Source: Ilumatobacteraceae bacterium
Lineage (GTDB): Bacteria; Actinomycetota; Acidimicrobiia; Acidimicrobiales; Ilumatobacteraceae
DNA: 42,801 nucleotides
Direction of reading: 5' to 3'
Assembly: GCA_022425725.1 (NCBI GenBank)
Contig: JAKMEY010000005.1
Span: 1 to 42,801 of the forward strand
Translations under genes and position numbers: made by a program
Part shown: piece after piece, positions 15,913-25,285 of the stretch
Layout of the letters: every line of letters starts with the position of its first letter
Numbering within the stretch: the first letter of the stretch is position 1
Notes under the pieces: generated by a model
What the model saw: only the letters and a program-made list of their open reading frames with translations
Told to the model about the DNA's origin: nothing
Database searches by the model: none

Positions 15913-16715
15913 CAGGTGTCCTTCCACGCGCCCGCGGTCGGGCCGTCGGTTGCCCCACCAGCAAAGGCTTGAGCTTGGAGCATCCAGGCGCGGGCAAGTT
16001 CTCCCTCGGTCACGAGATTTGTGTCATCGACATGGCGACGCTGCGTGACGATGAGACAGAAATCTTCTGCGCTACCAGATACCGCGGCATCTGCATCGTC
16101 AAGGTTCCATTCCCACACGTCGCCAGACGGAGCGGTCAGTCTCACCGACACATTGCCCGCGGGAACCTCAAGCCCTCGGTTGATGTAGCTCCAACCGCGG
16201 GTGATGACTCCTAGTTGGGCGATGTGGCGCAAACGGTCAGACGCGGGTCTGCTGGCGCCGAGCGTGTCGACGACATCTTGTCCGTGTGCCCATGCCTCCA
16301 TGAGACGTGCAGTGAGAAATGACTTGGCTCCCATCGATGGGCCGTACCACTCGACGCGCGCATCCTCGGCGAGGGTTCGGCCGGCGGCTTCGAGAGCTCG
16401 GCGATTGGCACGCCATTCGCTGAGGAGACCGTCGCCGGTGAGAGCGCGAAGCGGATCCATCGTCTCTCGCTCAACCGCCGCTGGATCAGACATCAACCCT
16501 GCGAGATGATCGCGATGTTCGATAAATGCAGACGTATCGCGGATGGCTAGCGCTGCGGTGGCGTCAAAGTAGGTGAGATGAGCGACTTGATCAGCGACAT
16601 TCCACCCGGGGCTCGGAGTTGCTTCAGCCCATTGCTGCGGTGAAAGCGGCGAGACGACATCATCAAGCGCCTGCTGCTCGGCGATGAGGTCATCGAGAAC
16701 ACCTTGAACGGTCAT
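15912..16715 (-). CDS. TIGR03084-family DinB/maleylpyruvate-isomerase-like metal protein
   Basis: A 267-residue protein with the DinB-like four-helix fold of mycothiol-dependent maleylpyruvate isomerases. H46 ([12 protein letters not shown]), E140 and H144 (MEAWAHGQD) match the spacing of the zinc-binding His-Glu-His set known for that isomerase. The TIGR03084 family is actinobacterial and, to my knowledge, has no assigned reaction. ATG 16715 is preceded by an AGGGGGG-like ribosome site; a longer frame to 16808 would cross the divergent promoter and is less likely. It is the first gene of the leftward operon and faces the carboxylase operon, so a thiol-dependent isomerisation in that pathway is a reasonable guess. 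Confidence 0.85.
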   Translation of the reverse strand: MTVQGVLDDLIAEQQALDDVVSPLSPQQWAEATPSPGWNVADQVAHLTYFDATAALAIRDTSAFIEHRDHLAGLMSDPAAVERETMDPLRALTGDGLLSEWRANRRALEAAGRTLAEDARVEWYGPSMGAKSFLTARLMEAWAHGQDVVDTLGASRPASDRLRHIAQLGVITRGWSYINRGLEVPAGNVSVRLTAPSGDVWEWNLDDADAAVSGSAEDFCLIVTQRRHVDDTNLVTEGELARAWMLQAQAFAGGATDGPTAGAWKDT

Positions 16716-16776
16716 TTTCCCCCCTATATGCGGCGTTCCACGTCCATTCGGACTGTCGTTGTTAGCGCCGTCTCGC

Positions 16777-16803
16777 GGTACCAGATTGACTCTCGAAGGT
16801 ACC
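16777..16803. promoter_or_regulatory. Candidate operator: two GGTACC sites 21 bp apart
   Basis: Palindromic GGTACC occurs at 16777-16782 and 16798-16803, exactly 21 bp centre to centre (two helical turns). The -35 box of the carboxylase promoter lies between them, and the second copy lies inside the -35/-10 spacer. This arrangement suits a dimeric repressor, for example TetR-like, controlling the divergent operons. No regulator gene is visible nearby. Confidence 0.35.
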
Positions 16804-16815
16804 ACCACCTACGGT
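16786..16815 (+). promoter_or_regulatory. Promoter of the acyl-CoA carboxylase operon
   Basis: TTGACT (16786-16791), an 18-bp spacer and TACGGT (16810-16815) form the best sigma-70-type promoter in the left half of the window. The GTG start at 16824 lies 8 nt after the -10, so the transcript should be leaderless or nearly so. Confidence 0.6.
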
Positions 16816-16823
16816 CATTGATT

Positions 16824-18458
16824 GTGTCGAACGAAATAGCTGTGGGGAGCGCGGCACGACCGAGATCAGTCATTCGATCGCGGCTCGATACGCGCAGTTC
16901 TGAGTTCCAGAGCAATAAGGCGGAGATGGAAGCACTCTGGGGTCTTGCTGCTGATGAACTCTCGAAAGTAGAGACAATTGGTGGGCAACGGTATGTCGAC
17001 CGTCATCGCAAACGCGGGAAGATGCTCGCTCGTGAGCGCATCGAGCAGCTCGTCGACCCCGACACGCCGTTTCTAGAGCTGAGTCCGCTTGCCGGATGGG
17101 GATCTGAATTCCCGATCGGCGCCGGAGTGGTCATGGGCATCGGAATTATTGAGGGTGTGGAAGTCGGTATCACCGCTACCGATATGACGTACCGAGGCGG
17201 TTCGTCAAACCCACGAACCGTTGAGAAGAGTTCACGGTTCTTCGAAATCGTTGCCCAGAATCGTTTGCCGTGGATTGCGTTGAACGAGTCAGCGGGCGCA
17301 GACCTTCCACATCAAGCCGACATCTTTGTTCCGGGGGGCGCGAGCTTCAAACATCAAACCCAATTGTCGAAAGCGGGTATTCCGACAATCGCAGTTGGGT
17401 TCGGACCGGCAACAGCCGGTGGCGCATATACGCCCGGAATGAGTGATTACACGGTCTTTGTGAAAGAGCGAGGCACGGCGTACTTGGGTGGGCCGCCCCT
17501 CGTGAAGATGGCGATCGACGAAATTGTTGATGAGGAAACCCTCGGTGGAGCCGAGATGCACTCTCGGGTGAGCGGATTGTCCGATTACCTCGCCGTCGAT
17601 GAAATGGATGCGCTCCGGATTACCCGGGAAATCGTTGCTCACCTGAGGTGGGAGAAACTCGGTCCTGGCCCGACTGAACCGGCCGATGAACCGCTGTACC
17701 CAACCGATGAGCTCATCGGTTGTGCTTCGGCAGATGTCCGGGTGCCGTTTGATATCCGGGAGGTGTACGCCCGGGTTCTCGACGGAAGCCGTTTTGAAGA
17801 GTTCAAGCCGCTGTATGGCGACAAATTGATCTGCGGCTGGGGATCGGTGCACGGATTCCCTGTCGGGTTCATTGGCAACAACGGCATTTTGTTCTCAGAA
17901 GAGGCGGCAAAGGGTGCACAGTTCATTCAACTCTGCAACCGCACCAACACGCCGCTTGTCTTTTTGCACAACATCACCGGCTTCATGGTGGGTTCACAGG
18001 CCGAGCGGGGCGGCATCATTCGCAATGGGGCGAAGCTCATCAACGCAGTGTCGAACTCTGAGGTCCCTCACGTCGTGCTCATGGTGGGAGCCTCGTACGG
18101 GGCTGGTAACTACGGCATGGCGGGTCGGGCATATGACCCTCGATTTATTTTCACGTGGCCGAATCACAAAATCGCAGTGATGGGTGGCCGACAGCTTGCC
18201 GGTGTCATGGACATAGTCGCTCGAAATGCCGCAGCCGGCCGCGGCATTGACGTTGACGAAGAACAGTTGAACACCCAAAAAGAAGCCCTTGAGGCGCAAA
18301 TCGAAAGCGAAAGTTCGGCACTGTTTGCCACCGGTCGAATTTGGGATGACGGAATTATCCACCCGAATGACACCCGGCATGTCTTAGGAATGGCGCTCTC
18401 GGCGATTCACTCGAACGAAGTCCGCGGGGCGACCGAATACGGCGTGTGGAGGCACTGA
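16824..18458 (+). CDS. Acyl-CoA carboxylase beta (carboxyltransferase) subunit
   Basis: A 544-residue biotin-dependent carboxyltransferase of the methylcrotonyl/geranyl/propionyl-CoA carboxylase group. N-terminal [12 protein letters not shown], then [27 protein letters not shown], the first oxyanion region [25 protein letters not shown], and the second-half [11 protein letters not shown] and [20 protein letters not shown] are all present. It transfers carboxyl from biotin to an acyl-CoA. GTG 16824 is chosen because it lies 8 nt after a good -10 box and includes the conserved N-terminal motif; the open frame to 16704 would run through the promoter. The AtuA gene downstream favours a gamma-carboxylase for an unsaturated branched acyl-CoA, but sequence alone does not settle the substrate. 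Confidence 0.9.
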   Translation: MSNEIAVGSAARPRSVIRSRLDTRSSEFQSNKAEMEALWGLAADELSKVETIGGQRYVDRHRKRGKMLARERIEQLVDPDTPFLELSPLAGWGSEFPIGAGVVMGIGIIEGVEVGITATDMTYRGGSSNPRTVEKSSRFFEIVAQNRLPWIALNESAGADLPHQADIFVPGGASFKHQTQLSKAGIPTIAVGFGPATAGGAYTPGMSDYTVFVKERGTAYLGGPPLVKMAIDEIVDEETLGGAEMHSRVSGLSDYLAVDEMDALRITREIVAHLRWEKLGPGPTEPADEPLYPTDELIGCASADVRVPFDIREVYARVLDGSRFEEFKPLYGDKLICGWGSVHGFPVGFIGNNGILFSEEAAKGAQFIQLCNRTNTPLVFLHNITGFMVGSQAERGGIIRNGAKLINAVSNSEVPHVVLMVGASYGAGNYGMAGRAYDPRFIFTWPNHKIAVMGGRQLAGVMDIVARNAAAGRGIDVDEEQLNTQKEALEAQIESESSALFATGRIWDDGIIHPNDTRHVLGMALSAIHSNEVRGATEYGVWRH

Positions 18459-18460
18459 TC

Positions 18461-20476
18461 ATGGCAACTCGACAGATCCGACGACTCCTCATCGCAAATC
18501 GCGGCGAGATCGCAATTCGTATTGCGCGCACCGCTCGAGACCGCGGCATCTCGTGTGTCGGCGTGTACTCAGACGCTGACAGCACATCGCTCCACCTGGA
18601 CTCGATGGATGCGGCCGTGGCACTCGGCGGAGAGACCGCAGCCGAGAGTTATTTACGCATCGATGCAATTGTTGAGGCAGCGGTTGCGAACGGATGCGAT
18701 GCGGTACATCCCGGGTATGGATTTCTCGCCGAAAACGCGGAGGCGGCACGTTCGGTTGAAGCAGCGGGCCTCATGTGGGTTGGACCAACCGCCGAACAGA
18801 TCGAACTGCTCGGTGACAAGGTGGCGGCAAAACGTGCGGCCGAAGAGGCAGGTGTTCCGACGACTCCGATTATTGAGGTTGCAGCCGATGGCAGCACTCC
18901 GGCAGACGTATCGATGCCAGCATTGGTGAAAGCTGCTGCAGGTGGTGGCGGCCGAGGGATGCGCATCGTCCGAGAGGGTGACGACCTCGCAGCCGCAATC
19001 GAGTCAGCTTCGCGTGAGGCGGCTGCGGCATTTGGCAATGCGACCGTGTTTATTGAGCCCTTCATCGAACAGGGTCGCCATATCGAAGTTCAGATTGTGG
19101 GCGACGGCGAAGGCGAGGTGTTGCACTTCGGTGAACGTGATTGTTCGGTGCAGCGCCGTAATCAGAAAGTGATCGAGGAAGCCCCGGCGGTCGGCCTGCC
19201 CGATGACGTTCGTGCAGCGTTGCACGATGGAGCGACGCGCCTCGCTCGTCATGTGAACTATCGGGGTGCGGGAACCGTCGAGTTCCTTGTCGGTAACGAC
19301 GGAACGATCACATTCTTAGAAGTGAATACGCGTTTGCAAGTGGAGCATCCGGTCACCGAAGCGGTGACCGGTGTCGACCTTGTCGGACTTCAATTCGATG
19401 TTGCATCAGGTGTCGGGCTCGGAATGACTCAGGAGGCAATCTCGCTGTGTGGTCACGCAGTAGAGCTTCGTCTTGTGGCAGAAGATCCAAGTAGCGGGTG
19501 GATGCCGTCGACCGGTGTGATCACTGCATTCGACGTTCCTGGCAGCGTTCGGGTCGACAGTGGAATTCGTCCCGGCAGCGTTGTGACAACAAATTACGAC
19601 TCGCTTCTCGCCAAAATCATCGTCACGGGCGCTGACCGCCAGACTGCGCTCGCAGTAGCCGCCGATGCGATGCGCCGAGCTGACATTGGGGGAGTTCGCA
19701 CCAACGCAGACAGCCTCGTGGCGATTCTCACTGACGACGTGTTCGTGGAAGGTGGCGTCGATACCGGCTACCTCGATCGGCAGCCTCATGTGTTGCAGGG
19801 TGTGCGACCTGAAACTGCAGACATCGACGCGCATCTTGTGGCCGTCGTTCTTGATCGAGTTGCAGCCAATCGCCGTGCCGATCAACGCTGGGGTTTTGCC
19901 CCAAGTGGGTGGAGAAATCTGTCAACACGTGGGCAGCGGATAACAATGGTCGAATCGGGTGGTGATGCACCGGTCGAATATGAAGCCGAATATCGTTCAC
20001 TCGGTGGCGACACCTGGGAATTTCTGCTTGGCCCGTGGCCAAAAGCTGACGACGATGGCGCTCTGAACCCGGATGATCGCCCACGGTCGGTGGTGCGGCG
20101 CTACGGAGATGCCTTAGAAATCGACGGTCGGCGAACATCGCCCACCGTTTCTCACCTCGGCGAGTCGTGGCTGGTGAGCGGCTGGTCTGGTCGCACCGAA
20201 TGGCATGAACTTCCTCGCTTTGCCGAACATGACGCAGACCTTGCAGGGTCAGGACCTGTTGCTCCACTGCCGGGCACCGTCATCGACGTCCGGGTCTCCG
20301 ACGGCGACTCGGTCGAGGCCGACCAAGTGTTGATGGTGATCGAAGCGATGAAGATGGAACACCAAATCACGACTCCGTCTGCAGCGACGGTCACCGCAGT
20401 TCGTTTCAGTGTTGGCGATCGCGTCGATATGGGCGATCTACTTGTCGAGCTTGAGATCGGAGGCCAGGACTCATGA
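18461..20476 (+). CDS. Acyl-CoA carboxylase alpha subunit (biotin carboxylase + BCCP)
   Basis: A 671-residue fused biotin carboxylase and biotin carrier. The biotin carboxylase N-lobe begins RRLLIANRGEIAIRIARTA; HPGYGFLAENAE, the glycine-rich ATP-grasp loop KAAAGGGGRGMRIV, the ERDCSVQRRNQKVIEEAP motif and FLEVNTRLQVEHPVTE follow. The biotinylated lysine is K631 in EAMKMEH, about 40 residues from the end as expected. It uses ATP and bicarbonate to carboxylate its own biotin for the beta subunit encoded 2 bp upstream. The ATG has GGAGG 8 nt upstream inside the end of the beta gene. The stop overlaps the AtuA start, so a 1:1:1 output is likely. Confidence 0.95.
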   Translation: MATRQIRRLLIANRGEIAIRIARTARDRGISCVGVYSDADSTSLHLDSMDAAVALGGETAAESYLRIDAIVEAAVANGCDAVHPGYGFLAENAEAARSVEAAGLMWVGPTAEQIELLGDKVAAKRAAEEAGVPTTPIIEVAADGSTPADVSMPALVKAAAGGGGRGMRIVREGDDLAAAIESASREAAAAFGNATVFIEPFIEQGRHIEVQIVGDGEGEVLHFGERDCSVQRRNQKVIEEAPAVGLPDDVRAALHDGATRLARHVNYRGAGTVEFLVGNDGTITFLEVNTRLQVEHPVTEAVTGVDLVGLQFDVASGVGLGMTQEAISLCGHAVELRLVAEDPSSGWMPSTGVITAFDVPGSVRVDSGIRPGSVVTTNYDSLLAKIIVTGADRQTALAVAADAMRRADIGGVRTNADSLVAILTDDVFVEGGVDTGYLDRQPHVLQGVRPETADIDAHLVAVVLDRVAANRRADQRWGFAPSGWRNLSTRGQRITMVESGGDAPVEYEAEYRSLGGDTWEFLLGPWPKADDDGALNPDDRPRSVVRRYGDALEIDGRRTSPTVSHLGESWLVSGWSGRTEWHELPRFAEHDADLAGSGPVAPLPGTVIDVRVSDGDSVEADQVLMVIEAMKMEHQITTPSAATVTAVRFSVGDRVDMGDLLVELEIGGQDS

Positions 20477-22230
20477 GTGACTCGATTCGTATTGCGAACT
20501 GCTCCGGGTTTTTCGGTGATCGTCTATCGGGTGCAAAGGAAATGGTTGAAGGCGGCCCGATCGATGTCCTCACGGGGGATTGGCTGGCCGAACTCACGAT
20601 GCTCATCCTTTCGAGAATTCGCGCAAAAAATCCTGGCCGCGGATATGCGTCGACCTTTGTCACTCAGATGGAGCAGGTGATGGGAACCTGTCTTGATCGT
20701 GGCATCAAAGTCGTCTCGAACGCTGGTGGACTCGACCCGGGTGGATGTGCAGACGCCCTTCAAGAAATTGCCGACCGTCTCGGTCTCAGCCCAACTATTG
20801 CCTACGTCGACGGCGACAATCTTCTCGATCGAGCGGTCGATCTTGCTGAAAGTAGAAATCTCGTCGCTTTCGATCCAGCGAATGGGCTGGGCGACGTATC
20901 GCGCTATGTATCGGCAAATGCGTACCTCGGTTGCTGGGGCATCGTTGATGCTCTCACCGAGGGTGCTGACATCGTTGTAACCGGCCGGGTAACAGATGCA
21001 GCAGTCGTCTGTGGCCCGGCGGCATACCACCACGGTTGGTCGCGTACAGATTGGGACGCTCTCGCTGGCGCAGTCGTTGCTGGTCACGTCATCGAATGCT
21101 CAGGACAGGTCACTGGAGGGAACTATTCCTTCTTCACCGAGGTGCCGGGTCGCGAGCGAATCGGATTTCCATTCGCCGACGTGTTCGCGGATGGTTCGAG
21201 TGTGATCGGTAAGCATGACGGAACGGGTGGTCTGGTCTCGGTCGGAACGGTGACCAGCCAATTGCTCTACGAAATCGGTGGCGCTCGATATCTCGGACCT
21301 GATGTGACATCACGGTTCGACACCATTTCTCTTGAACAAGTTGAGCCCGATCGGGTTCGAATTTCGGGCGTGAAGGGCGAGCCACCAACCGGATCATTGA
21401 AGGTTGCGATGAACGAACTTGGTGGCTACCGAAATGACATGGTGCTTGCGCTCACCGGACTTGACGTTGACGAAAAATCAGAGATGGCTCTCGAAGCATT
21501 CTGGGAGGCTTCGCCCTATGCCGCTGCAGACTTCGAAGAGTGCGAGGTTCGTCTCGTACGGACCGACCACAGCGATCCGGAAAGTAACGAAGCGGCAACT
21601 GCCCAACTTCGCATCAGCGTAAAAGACCGTGACGAGCGCAAAGTCGGTCGCGCCTTCTCAAACGCATTTGTTGAAACCGGTCTGTCGAGCATTCCTGGCT
21701 TTTACTCGCTGTCGGGAGGCCCATCAGCGGGCTCGCCGTTCGGCGTGTACCGACCAGCGCTTGTGCCGGCTGACCTCGTTCCCGCCTACATGCATGTGAA
21801 CGGCTCAACGCGTCAAGTTGAATCGGTGGCGCCAGAGCACTCGCCGGTGAGCGTCGAACCCACCCCAGGTCCCCAGGGTTCAGCCTCAATGGGTGAAACA
21901 CGTAGCGCTCCTTTGGGCACATTATTTGGTGCGCGCTCCGGCGATAAGGGTGGAGACGCAAACCTTGGGATGTTCGCCCGAAGTGATGAGGCCTGGCTGT
22001 GGCTCGATGAATTCCTCACCGTTGAACGATTCAAAGACTTGCTCCCAGAGACAGCGAACCTCACCGTTGACCGATACGCGTTCGCAAACATTCGGTCGTT
22101 GAACTTCGTGGTCAGAGGATTGCTCTCTGAAGGTGTCGCAGCATCGACACGAACCGATGGGCAAGCGAAGAGTCTCGGTGAGTGGCTTCGTGCCCGATTT
22201 GTCGACATCCCTGTCGACCTGCTCGACTGA
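20473..22230 (+). CDS. atuA: Acyclic terpene utilization AtuA-family protein (DUF1446)
   Basis: A 585-residue AtuA/DUF1446 protein. The N-terminal domain starts RIANCSGFFGDR and carries LTGDWLAELTM, SNAGGLDPGGCADAL and VVTGRVTDAA. A smaller C-terminal domain of about 100 residues (from about LGTLFGARSGDKGGDANLG) is the AtuA-like extension often found as a separate protein. AtuA is essential for citronellol/geraniol catabolism in Pseudomonas, in a cluster with geranyl-CoA carboxylase; its exact reaction is not firmly established (a hydratase-like step has been proposed). Overlap with the carboxylase alpha stop (ATGA at 20473-20476) shows tight coupling and supports a role on a carboxylated acyl-CoA. 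Confidence 0.9.
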   Translation: MSDSIRIANCSGFFGDRLSGAKEMVEGGPIDVLTGDWLAELTMLILSRIRAKNPGRGYASTFVTQMEQVMGTCLDRGIKVVSNAGGLDPGGCADALQEIADRLGLSPTIAYVDGDNLLDRAVDLAESRNLVAFDPANGLGDVSRYVSANAYLGCWGIVDALTEGADIVVTGRVTDAAVVCGPAAYHHGWSRTDWDALAGAVVAGHVIECSGQVTGGNYSFFTEVPGRERIGFPFADVFADGSSVIGKHDGTGGLVSVGTVTSQLLYEIGGARYLGPDVTSRFDTISLEQVEPDRVRISGVKGEPPTGSLKVAMNELGGYRNDMVLALTGLDVDEKSEMALEAFWEASPYAAADFEECEVRLVRTDHSDPESNEAATAQLRISVKDRDERKVGRAFSNAFVETGLSSIPGFYSLSGGPSAGSPFGVYRPALVPADLVPAYMHVNGSTRQVESVAPEHSPVSVEPTPGPQGSASMGETRSAPLGTLFGARSGDKGGDANLGMFARSDEAWLWLDEFLTVERFKDLLPETANLTVDRYAFANIRSLNFVVRGLLSEGVAASTRTDGQAKSLGEWLRARFVDIPVDLLD

Positions 22231-22237
22231 GAAGTCG

Positions 22238-23422
22238 ATGAGTCATTACCAACCGCTTGCGGGCGTAAAAATTCTTGACCTGACGGCGGTCATTATGGGT
22301 CCTTTTGGTACCCAGATTCTCGCCGACATGGGCGCTGAGGTCACCGTTGTCGAAACGCCGGTGGGAGATGCCAACCGGCATATGGGCAAAGGCCCTCACC
22401 CCGATGTCTCCGGCGTGACATTGAACCTCATGAGGAATAAACGCAGCATTGTGTTGGACCTGCGCAGTGACGGGGGTCGGGCGATATTCGAGAAACTTGT
22501 TGCAGAGAGCGATGTGTTCGTCACCAACCTTCGTCCGGGCTCTCGTGAGCGTGCTCGTGTTACTCCCGACGATTTACGGCCGCTTCGCCCGGATCTTGTC
22601 TGGGTTGCGGCAGCTGGCTACGACCCGAGTTCACCAAATGCCGACGCCGCTGCATACGACGACATCATTCAGGCAGCGACCGGATTCGTTGACACCAATG
22701 AGCGTTCGGGGCTTCCACCGGTGATGGCGCCGATTCTTATCGCCGACAAGGTGTCGGGAATGGCGCTCACACAAGCGGTGCTCGCTGGGCTTTTCCACCG
22801 TGAACGAACAGGTGAGGGAACTGACACAGTGCTTGCGATGTACGACATGATGCGTGCATTTTTGCTCGTAGAGCACGGAGCAGAAGCAATTCCCGAACCA
22901 CAACTTTCGCGAGCGGGGTATCCGAGATTATTGAGCGCAGAACGTCGCCCGCTTCGAACCTCAGATGGGGGCCTCGTGGCAATTCTTGCGTACGAACGAC
23001 ACCACTTCGAGGGTCTGATTCGCATTGGCGGTCGCCTGGAAATGCTCGAAGACGAGCGATTTGTTTCGCGCTTAGGCCGGCTCAACAACATCGATGAGCT
23101 CTACCGCGAGTACCAGCGAATTGCCGAAACCCACACCACCCAAGAGTTTGTCGACGCCTGTGCGACGGCTGGCGTGCCGGTACACGAAGTTGTCACCCTC
23201 GATGACGTGGCGAATTCACTGCCGATGACCGACCATCCGCGCCTCGGTCGCTACCGCATGACTCCCTCACTTGCACCAGGGGTACCCGTCGATGCCAAAC
23301 CCCGCCGATTTGCTCCTGTGCTCGGTGAGAACGGTCGAGAAGTGCTTCTAGAACTCGGGTACTCGGACGAAGAGATTGACGAACTTGAGAACTCAGGTGT
23401 CGTCGGCCGCTACCGTTCGTAG
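22238..23422 (+). CDS. Class III CoA transferase (CaiB/BaiF family)
   Basis: A 394-residue family III CoA transferase with the N-terminus PLAGVKILDLTAVIMGPFGTQILADMGAEV and the likely catalytic aspartate D170 in LIADKVSG. It begins 7 nt after the AtuA stop; the open frame extends into atuA, but ATG 22238 is the start that fits the family. It is only distantly similar to the transferase at 7676. In the operon it probably activates the starting acid, or removes CoA from a pathway product. The hisC start follows 2 nt after its stop. Confidence 0.9.
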   Translation: MSHYQPLAGVKILDLTAVIMGPFGTQILADMGAEVTVVETPVGDANRHMGKGPHPDVSGVTLNLMRNKRSIVLDLRSDGGRAIFEKLVAESDVFVTNLRPGSRERARVTPDDLRPLRPDLVWVAAAGYDPSSPNADAAAYDDIIQAATGFVDTNERSGLPPVMAPILIADKVSGMALTQAVLAGLFHRERTGEGTDTVLAMYDMMRAFLLVEHGAEAIPEPQLSRAGYPRLLSAERRPLRTSDGGLVAILAYERHHFEGLIRIGGRLEMLEDERFVSRLGRLNNIDELYREYQRIAETHTTQEFVDACATAGVPVHEVVTLDDVANSLPMTDHPRLGRYRMTPSLAPGVPVDAKPRRFAPVLGENGREVLLELGYSDEEIDELENSGVVGRYRS

Positions 23423-23424
23423 GC

Positions 23425-24525
23425 GTGAACACACAAGCACGACCCGGACGGCCCCGATCTGCCGTAGAAGCACTTCCCGCGTACCGGCCGGGACGTGATG
23501 CAAAACAAGCGCAACAAGAGCATGGAGTTGCCGACGCAGTAAAACTTGCGTCGAACGAAAACCCTGAGAGCCCCATCTCTGCTGTGGAGAATGCTGTTCT
23601 TTCCGCAGTTCGCGGGGCAAACCGCTACGCCGATCACCGCGGGGGAGAGTTACGGTCTCGGATCGGTGAGTGGCTCGACATTTCAGACGACCACATCACC
23701 ATTGGAAACGGCTCGGTCGGGTTGCTGCAACAGATTTTCCTCACCTACCTCGATCCGGGTGACGAGATTATTTTTGGATGGCGTTCGTTTGAGGTGTATC
23801 CGATTTACTCGCAACTCACCGGAGCCGAGATGGTTCGGGTTCCTCTACTCGACAACTTGACCTATGACATCGATGGCATCATTGCAGCACTCACTCCGGC
23901 GACGAAAGTGGTCATGCTTGCGACCCCAAATAACCCGACGGGCACTGTCCTCAGCCACGATGACATCGTGCGAATCGCCTCGGCAGCAGGCGAAGAGGTG
24001 ATTGTTGTGATCGATGAGGCCTACCGCGAATTCGTCGACGCTGGTACTCCCGACCCGGTCGCCGACATCGTTCCGCAGTTTCGGAATGTGCTCGTGACGC
24101 GGACCCTGTCGAAAGCACATGGTCTTGCTGGTCTGCGAGTGGGCTATGCGGTCGGTGACCCGGAAGTCATCGCTGACATTGACAAAGTTGCTGTCCCGTT
24201 TCACGTCAACGCAGCTGCGCAAGCGGCTGCGATTGCGGCGATTGACAACATCGAAGAAATTGAAGCCCGGTGCGCAGTGATTGTGAGCGAACGAGGCCGT
24301 GTCGAGGCACAACTTTCTGAGATGGGATGGTGGATGCCCGCCCACCAAGCCAATTTCGTGTACCTCTCGACTGGTTCTGACACCATGAGGCTCGCAACCG
24401 AGCTAGAGAAGCGCGGAGTGGTGGTGCGGCCGTTTGACGGAGAGGGCATCAGGGTCACCATCGGTAGCCCTGCGGAGAATGATCGTTTTCTCGCAGCCAT
24501 CGCCGAGCTAGGTGTCACCAAATGA
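23425..24525 (+). CDS. hisC: Histidinol-phosphate aminotransferase family (HisC-like)
   Basis: A 366-residue fold-type I PLP aminotransferase. KLASNENPESP at the N-terminus, TPNNPTGT, VVIDEAYREF, and the PLP lysine K230 in TRTLSKAHGLAGLRVGY are typical of HisC and of the aromatic aminotransferases in that family. Either histidinol phosphate or an aromatic 2-oxo acid could be the substrate; no his genes are nearby, so an aromatic or phenylalanine transaminase is a real alternative. The start is a GTG 2 nt after the CoA transferase stop, and its own stop overlaps the first DUF202 gene, so it is read in the same operon. Confidence 0.85.
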   Translation: MNTQARPGRPRSAVEALPAYRPGRDAKQAQQEHGVADAVKLASNENPESPISAVENAVLSAVRGANRYADHRGGELRSRIGEWLDISDDHITIGNGSVGLLQQIFLTYLDPGDEIIFGWRSFEVYPIYSQLTGAEMVRVPLLDNLTYDIDGIIAALTPATKVVMLATPNNPTGTVLSHDDIVRIASAAGEEVIVVIDEAYREFVDAGTPDPVADIVPQFRNVLVTRTLSKAHGLAGLRVGYAVGDPEVIADIDKVAVPFHVNAAAQAAAIAAIDNIEEIEARCAVIVSERGRVEAQLSEMGWWMPAHQANFVYLSTGSDTMRLATELEKRGVVVRPFDGEGIRVTIGSPAENDRFLAAIAELGVTK

Positions 24526-24890
24526 AGCTGCGCGAATATCTGTTTCCACCTGACCCGAGAGGTTGGGGTGTCGACCCTGACTACCGATTTACTCTTGCAA
24601 ACGAACGCACCTTTCTTTCATGGATCCGAACTTCATTGGCTCTTGTTGCAGGCGGTTTAGGGTCGATCGTTGTTCTCAAAGACATTGAAGGCGTTGAAGT
24701 CATCGGAGTCATGGTGTTGGCGCTTGCGTTTGTGACCGCCTCAACGGCGTTTCGCCGTTGGTCACTCAACGAGCGCGCAATGCGCCTCGAACAGCCTCTC
24801 CCTGCGTCATACCTTCCTCAGATCACCGCCATTGGTGTCGCCCTGATCGGAGTGGCCGCAGTGACCCTGCTGGTGATCGATTCGCGATGA
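24522..24890 (+). CDS. DUF202 (YidH-like) membrane protein
   Basis: A 122-residue integral membrane protein with the DUF202 signature LANERTFLSWIRTSLALVAGG near residues 26-46. Three hydrophobic segments are predicted by eye at about 37-52, 57-76 and 97-119. The function of the family is unknown. It overlaps hisC upstream and the second DUF202 gene downstream by 4 nt each. Confidence 0.85.
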   Translation: MKLREYLFPPDPRGWGVDPDYRFTLANERTFLSWIRTSLALVAGGLGSIVVLKDIEGVEVIGVMVLALAFVTASTAFRRWSLNERAMRLEQPLPASYLPQITAIGVALIGVAAVTLLVIDSR

Positions 24891-25270
24891 GGCAACGTCG
24901 GGGGCGTCGTCATCAGCGCCCACTGAATTCGTTTGACCCGCCTCTTCCCCACGAGCGAACGTCGTTGGCATGGGAGCGCACAGGTCTGGCCACGGTCATT
25001 GCGGGAGCACTGCTTGCCCGCGCAGCTTCAGAGCATGCGCATTACCTGTTTGGCGTGTTTGGAGCTCTCTGGGTGGCGGTTGGAGGCGTCGTGATTTTCT
25101 GGGCTGAGTTTCGATATGACTCGTTGCACGGCCCGTTGCGTGCCGGCGAAAACCCGGTACATCCGTCGATGGTGAGATTTGTTGGTGTAGCAACCATGTC
25201 ATTCATTGGCTTCGCCTTGATGCTCATCGTCTACCTATTATTCAGCAACGCTCCCACGTTGGGCAGCTGA
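24887..25270 (+). CDS. Second DUF202-family membrane protein
   Basis: A 127-residue membrane protein beginning with a very basic stretch (MRQRRGRRHQR). The DUF202 signature is HERTSLAWERTGLATVIAGALLARA, with E in place of the usual I or V before the RT. Three membrane segments follow. Tandem DUF202 pairs are common in actinobacteria and suggest a hetero-oligomer. The open frame extends to 24758, but ATG 24887 overlaps the first gene's stop (ATGA) and gives a normal length. Confidence 0.85.
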   Translation: MRQRRGRRHQRPLNSFDPPLPHERTSLAWERTGLATVIAGALLARAASEHAHYLFGVFGALWVAVGGVVIFWAEFRYDSLHGPLRAGENPVHPSMVRFVGVATMSFIGFALMLIVYLLFSNAPTLGS

Positions 25271-25285
25271 GCAACTGGGGGACAC

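Noticed and set aside
16704-16823. Upstream extension of the carboxylase beta subunit
   Set aside because: It would cross the divergent promoter and overlap the TIGR03084 start; the residues do not resemble the family.
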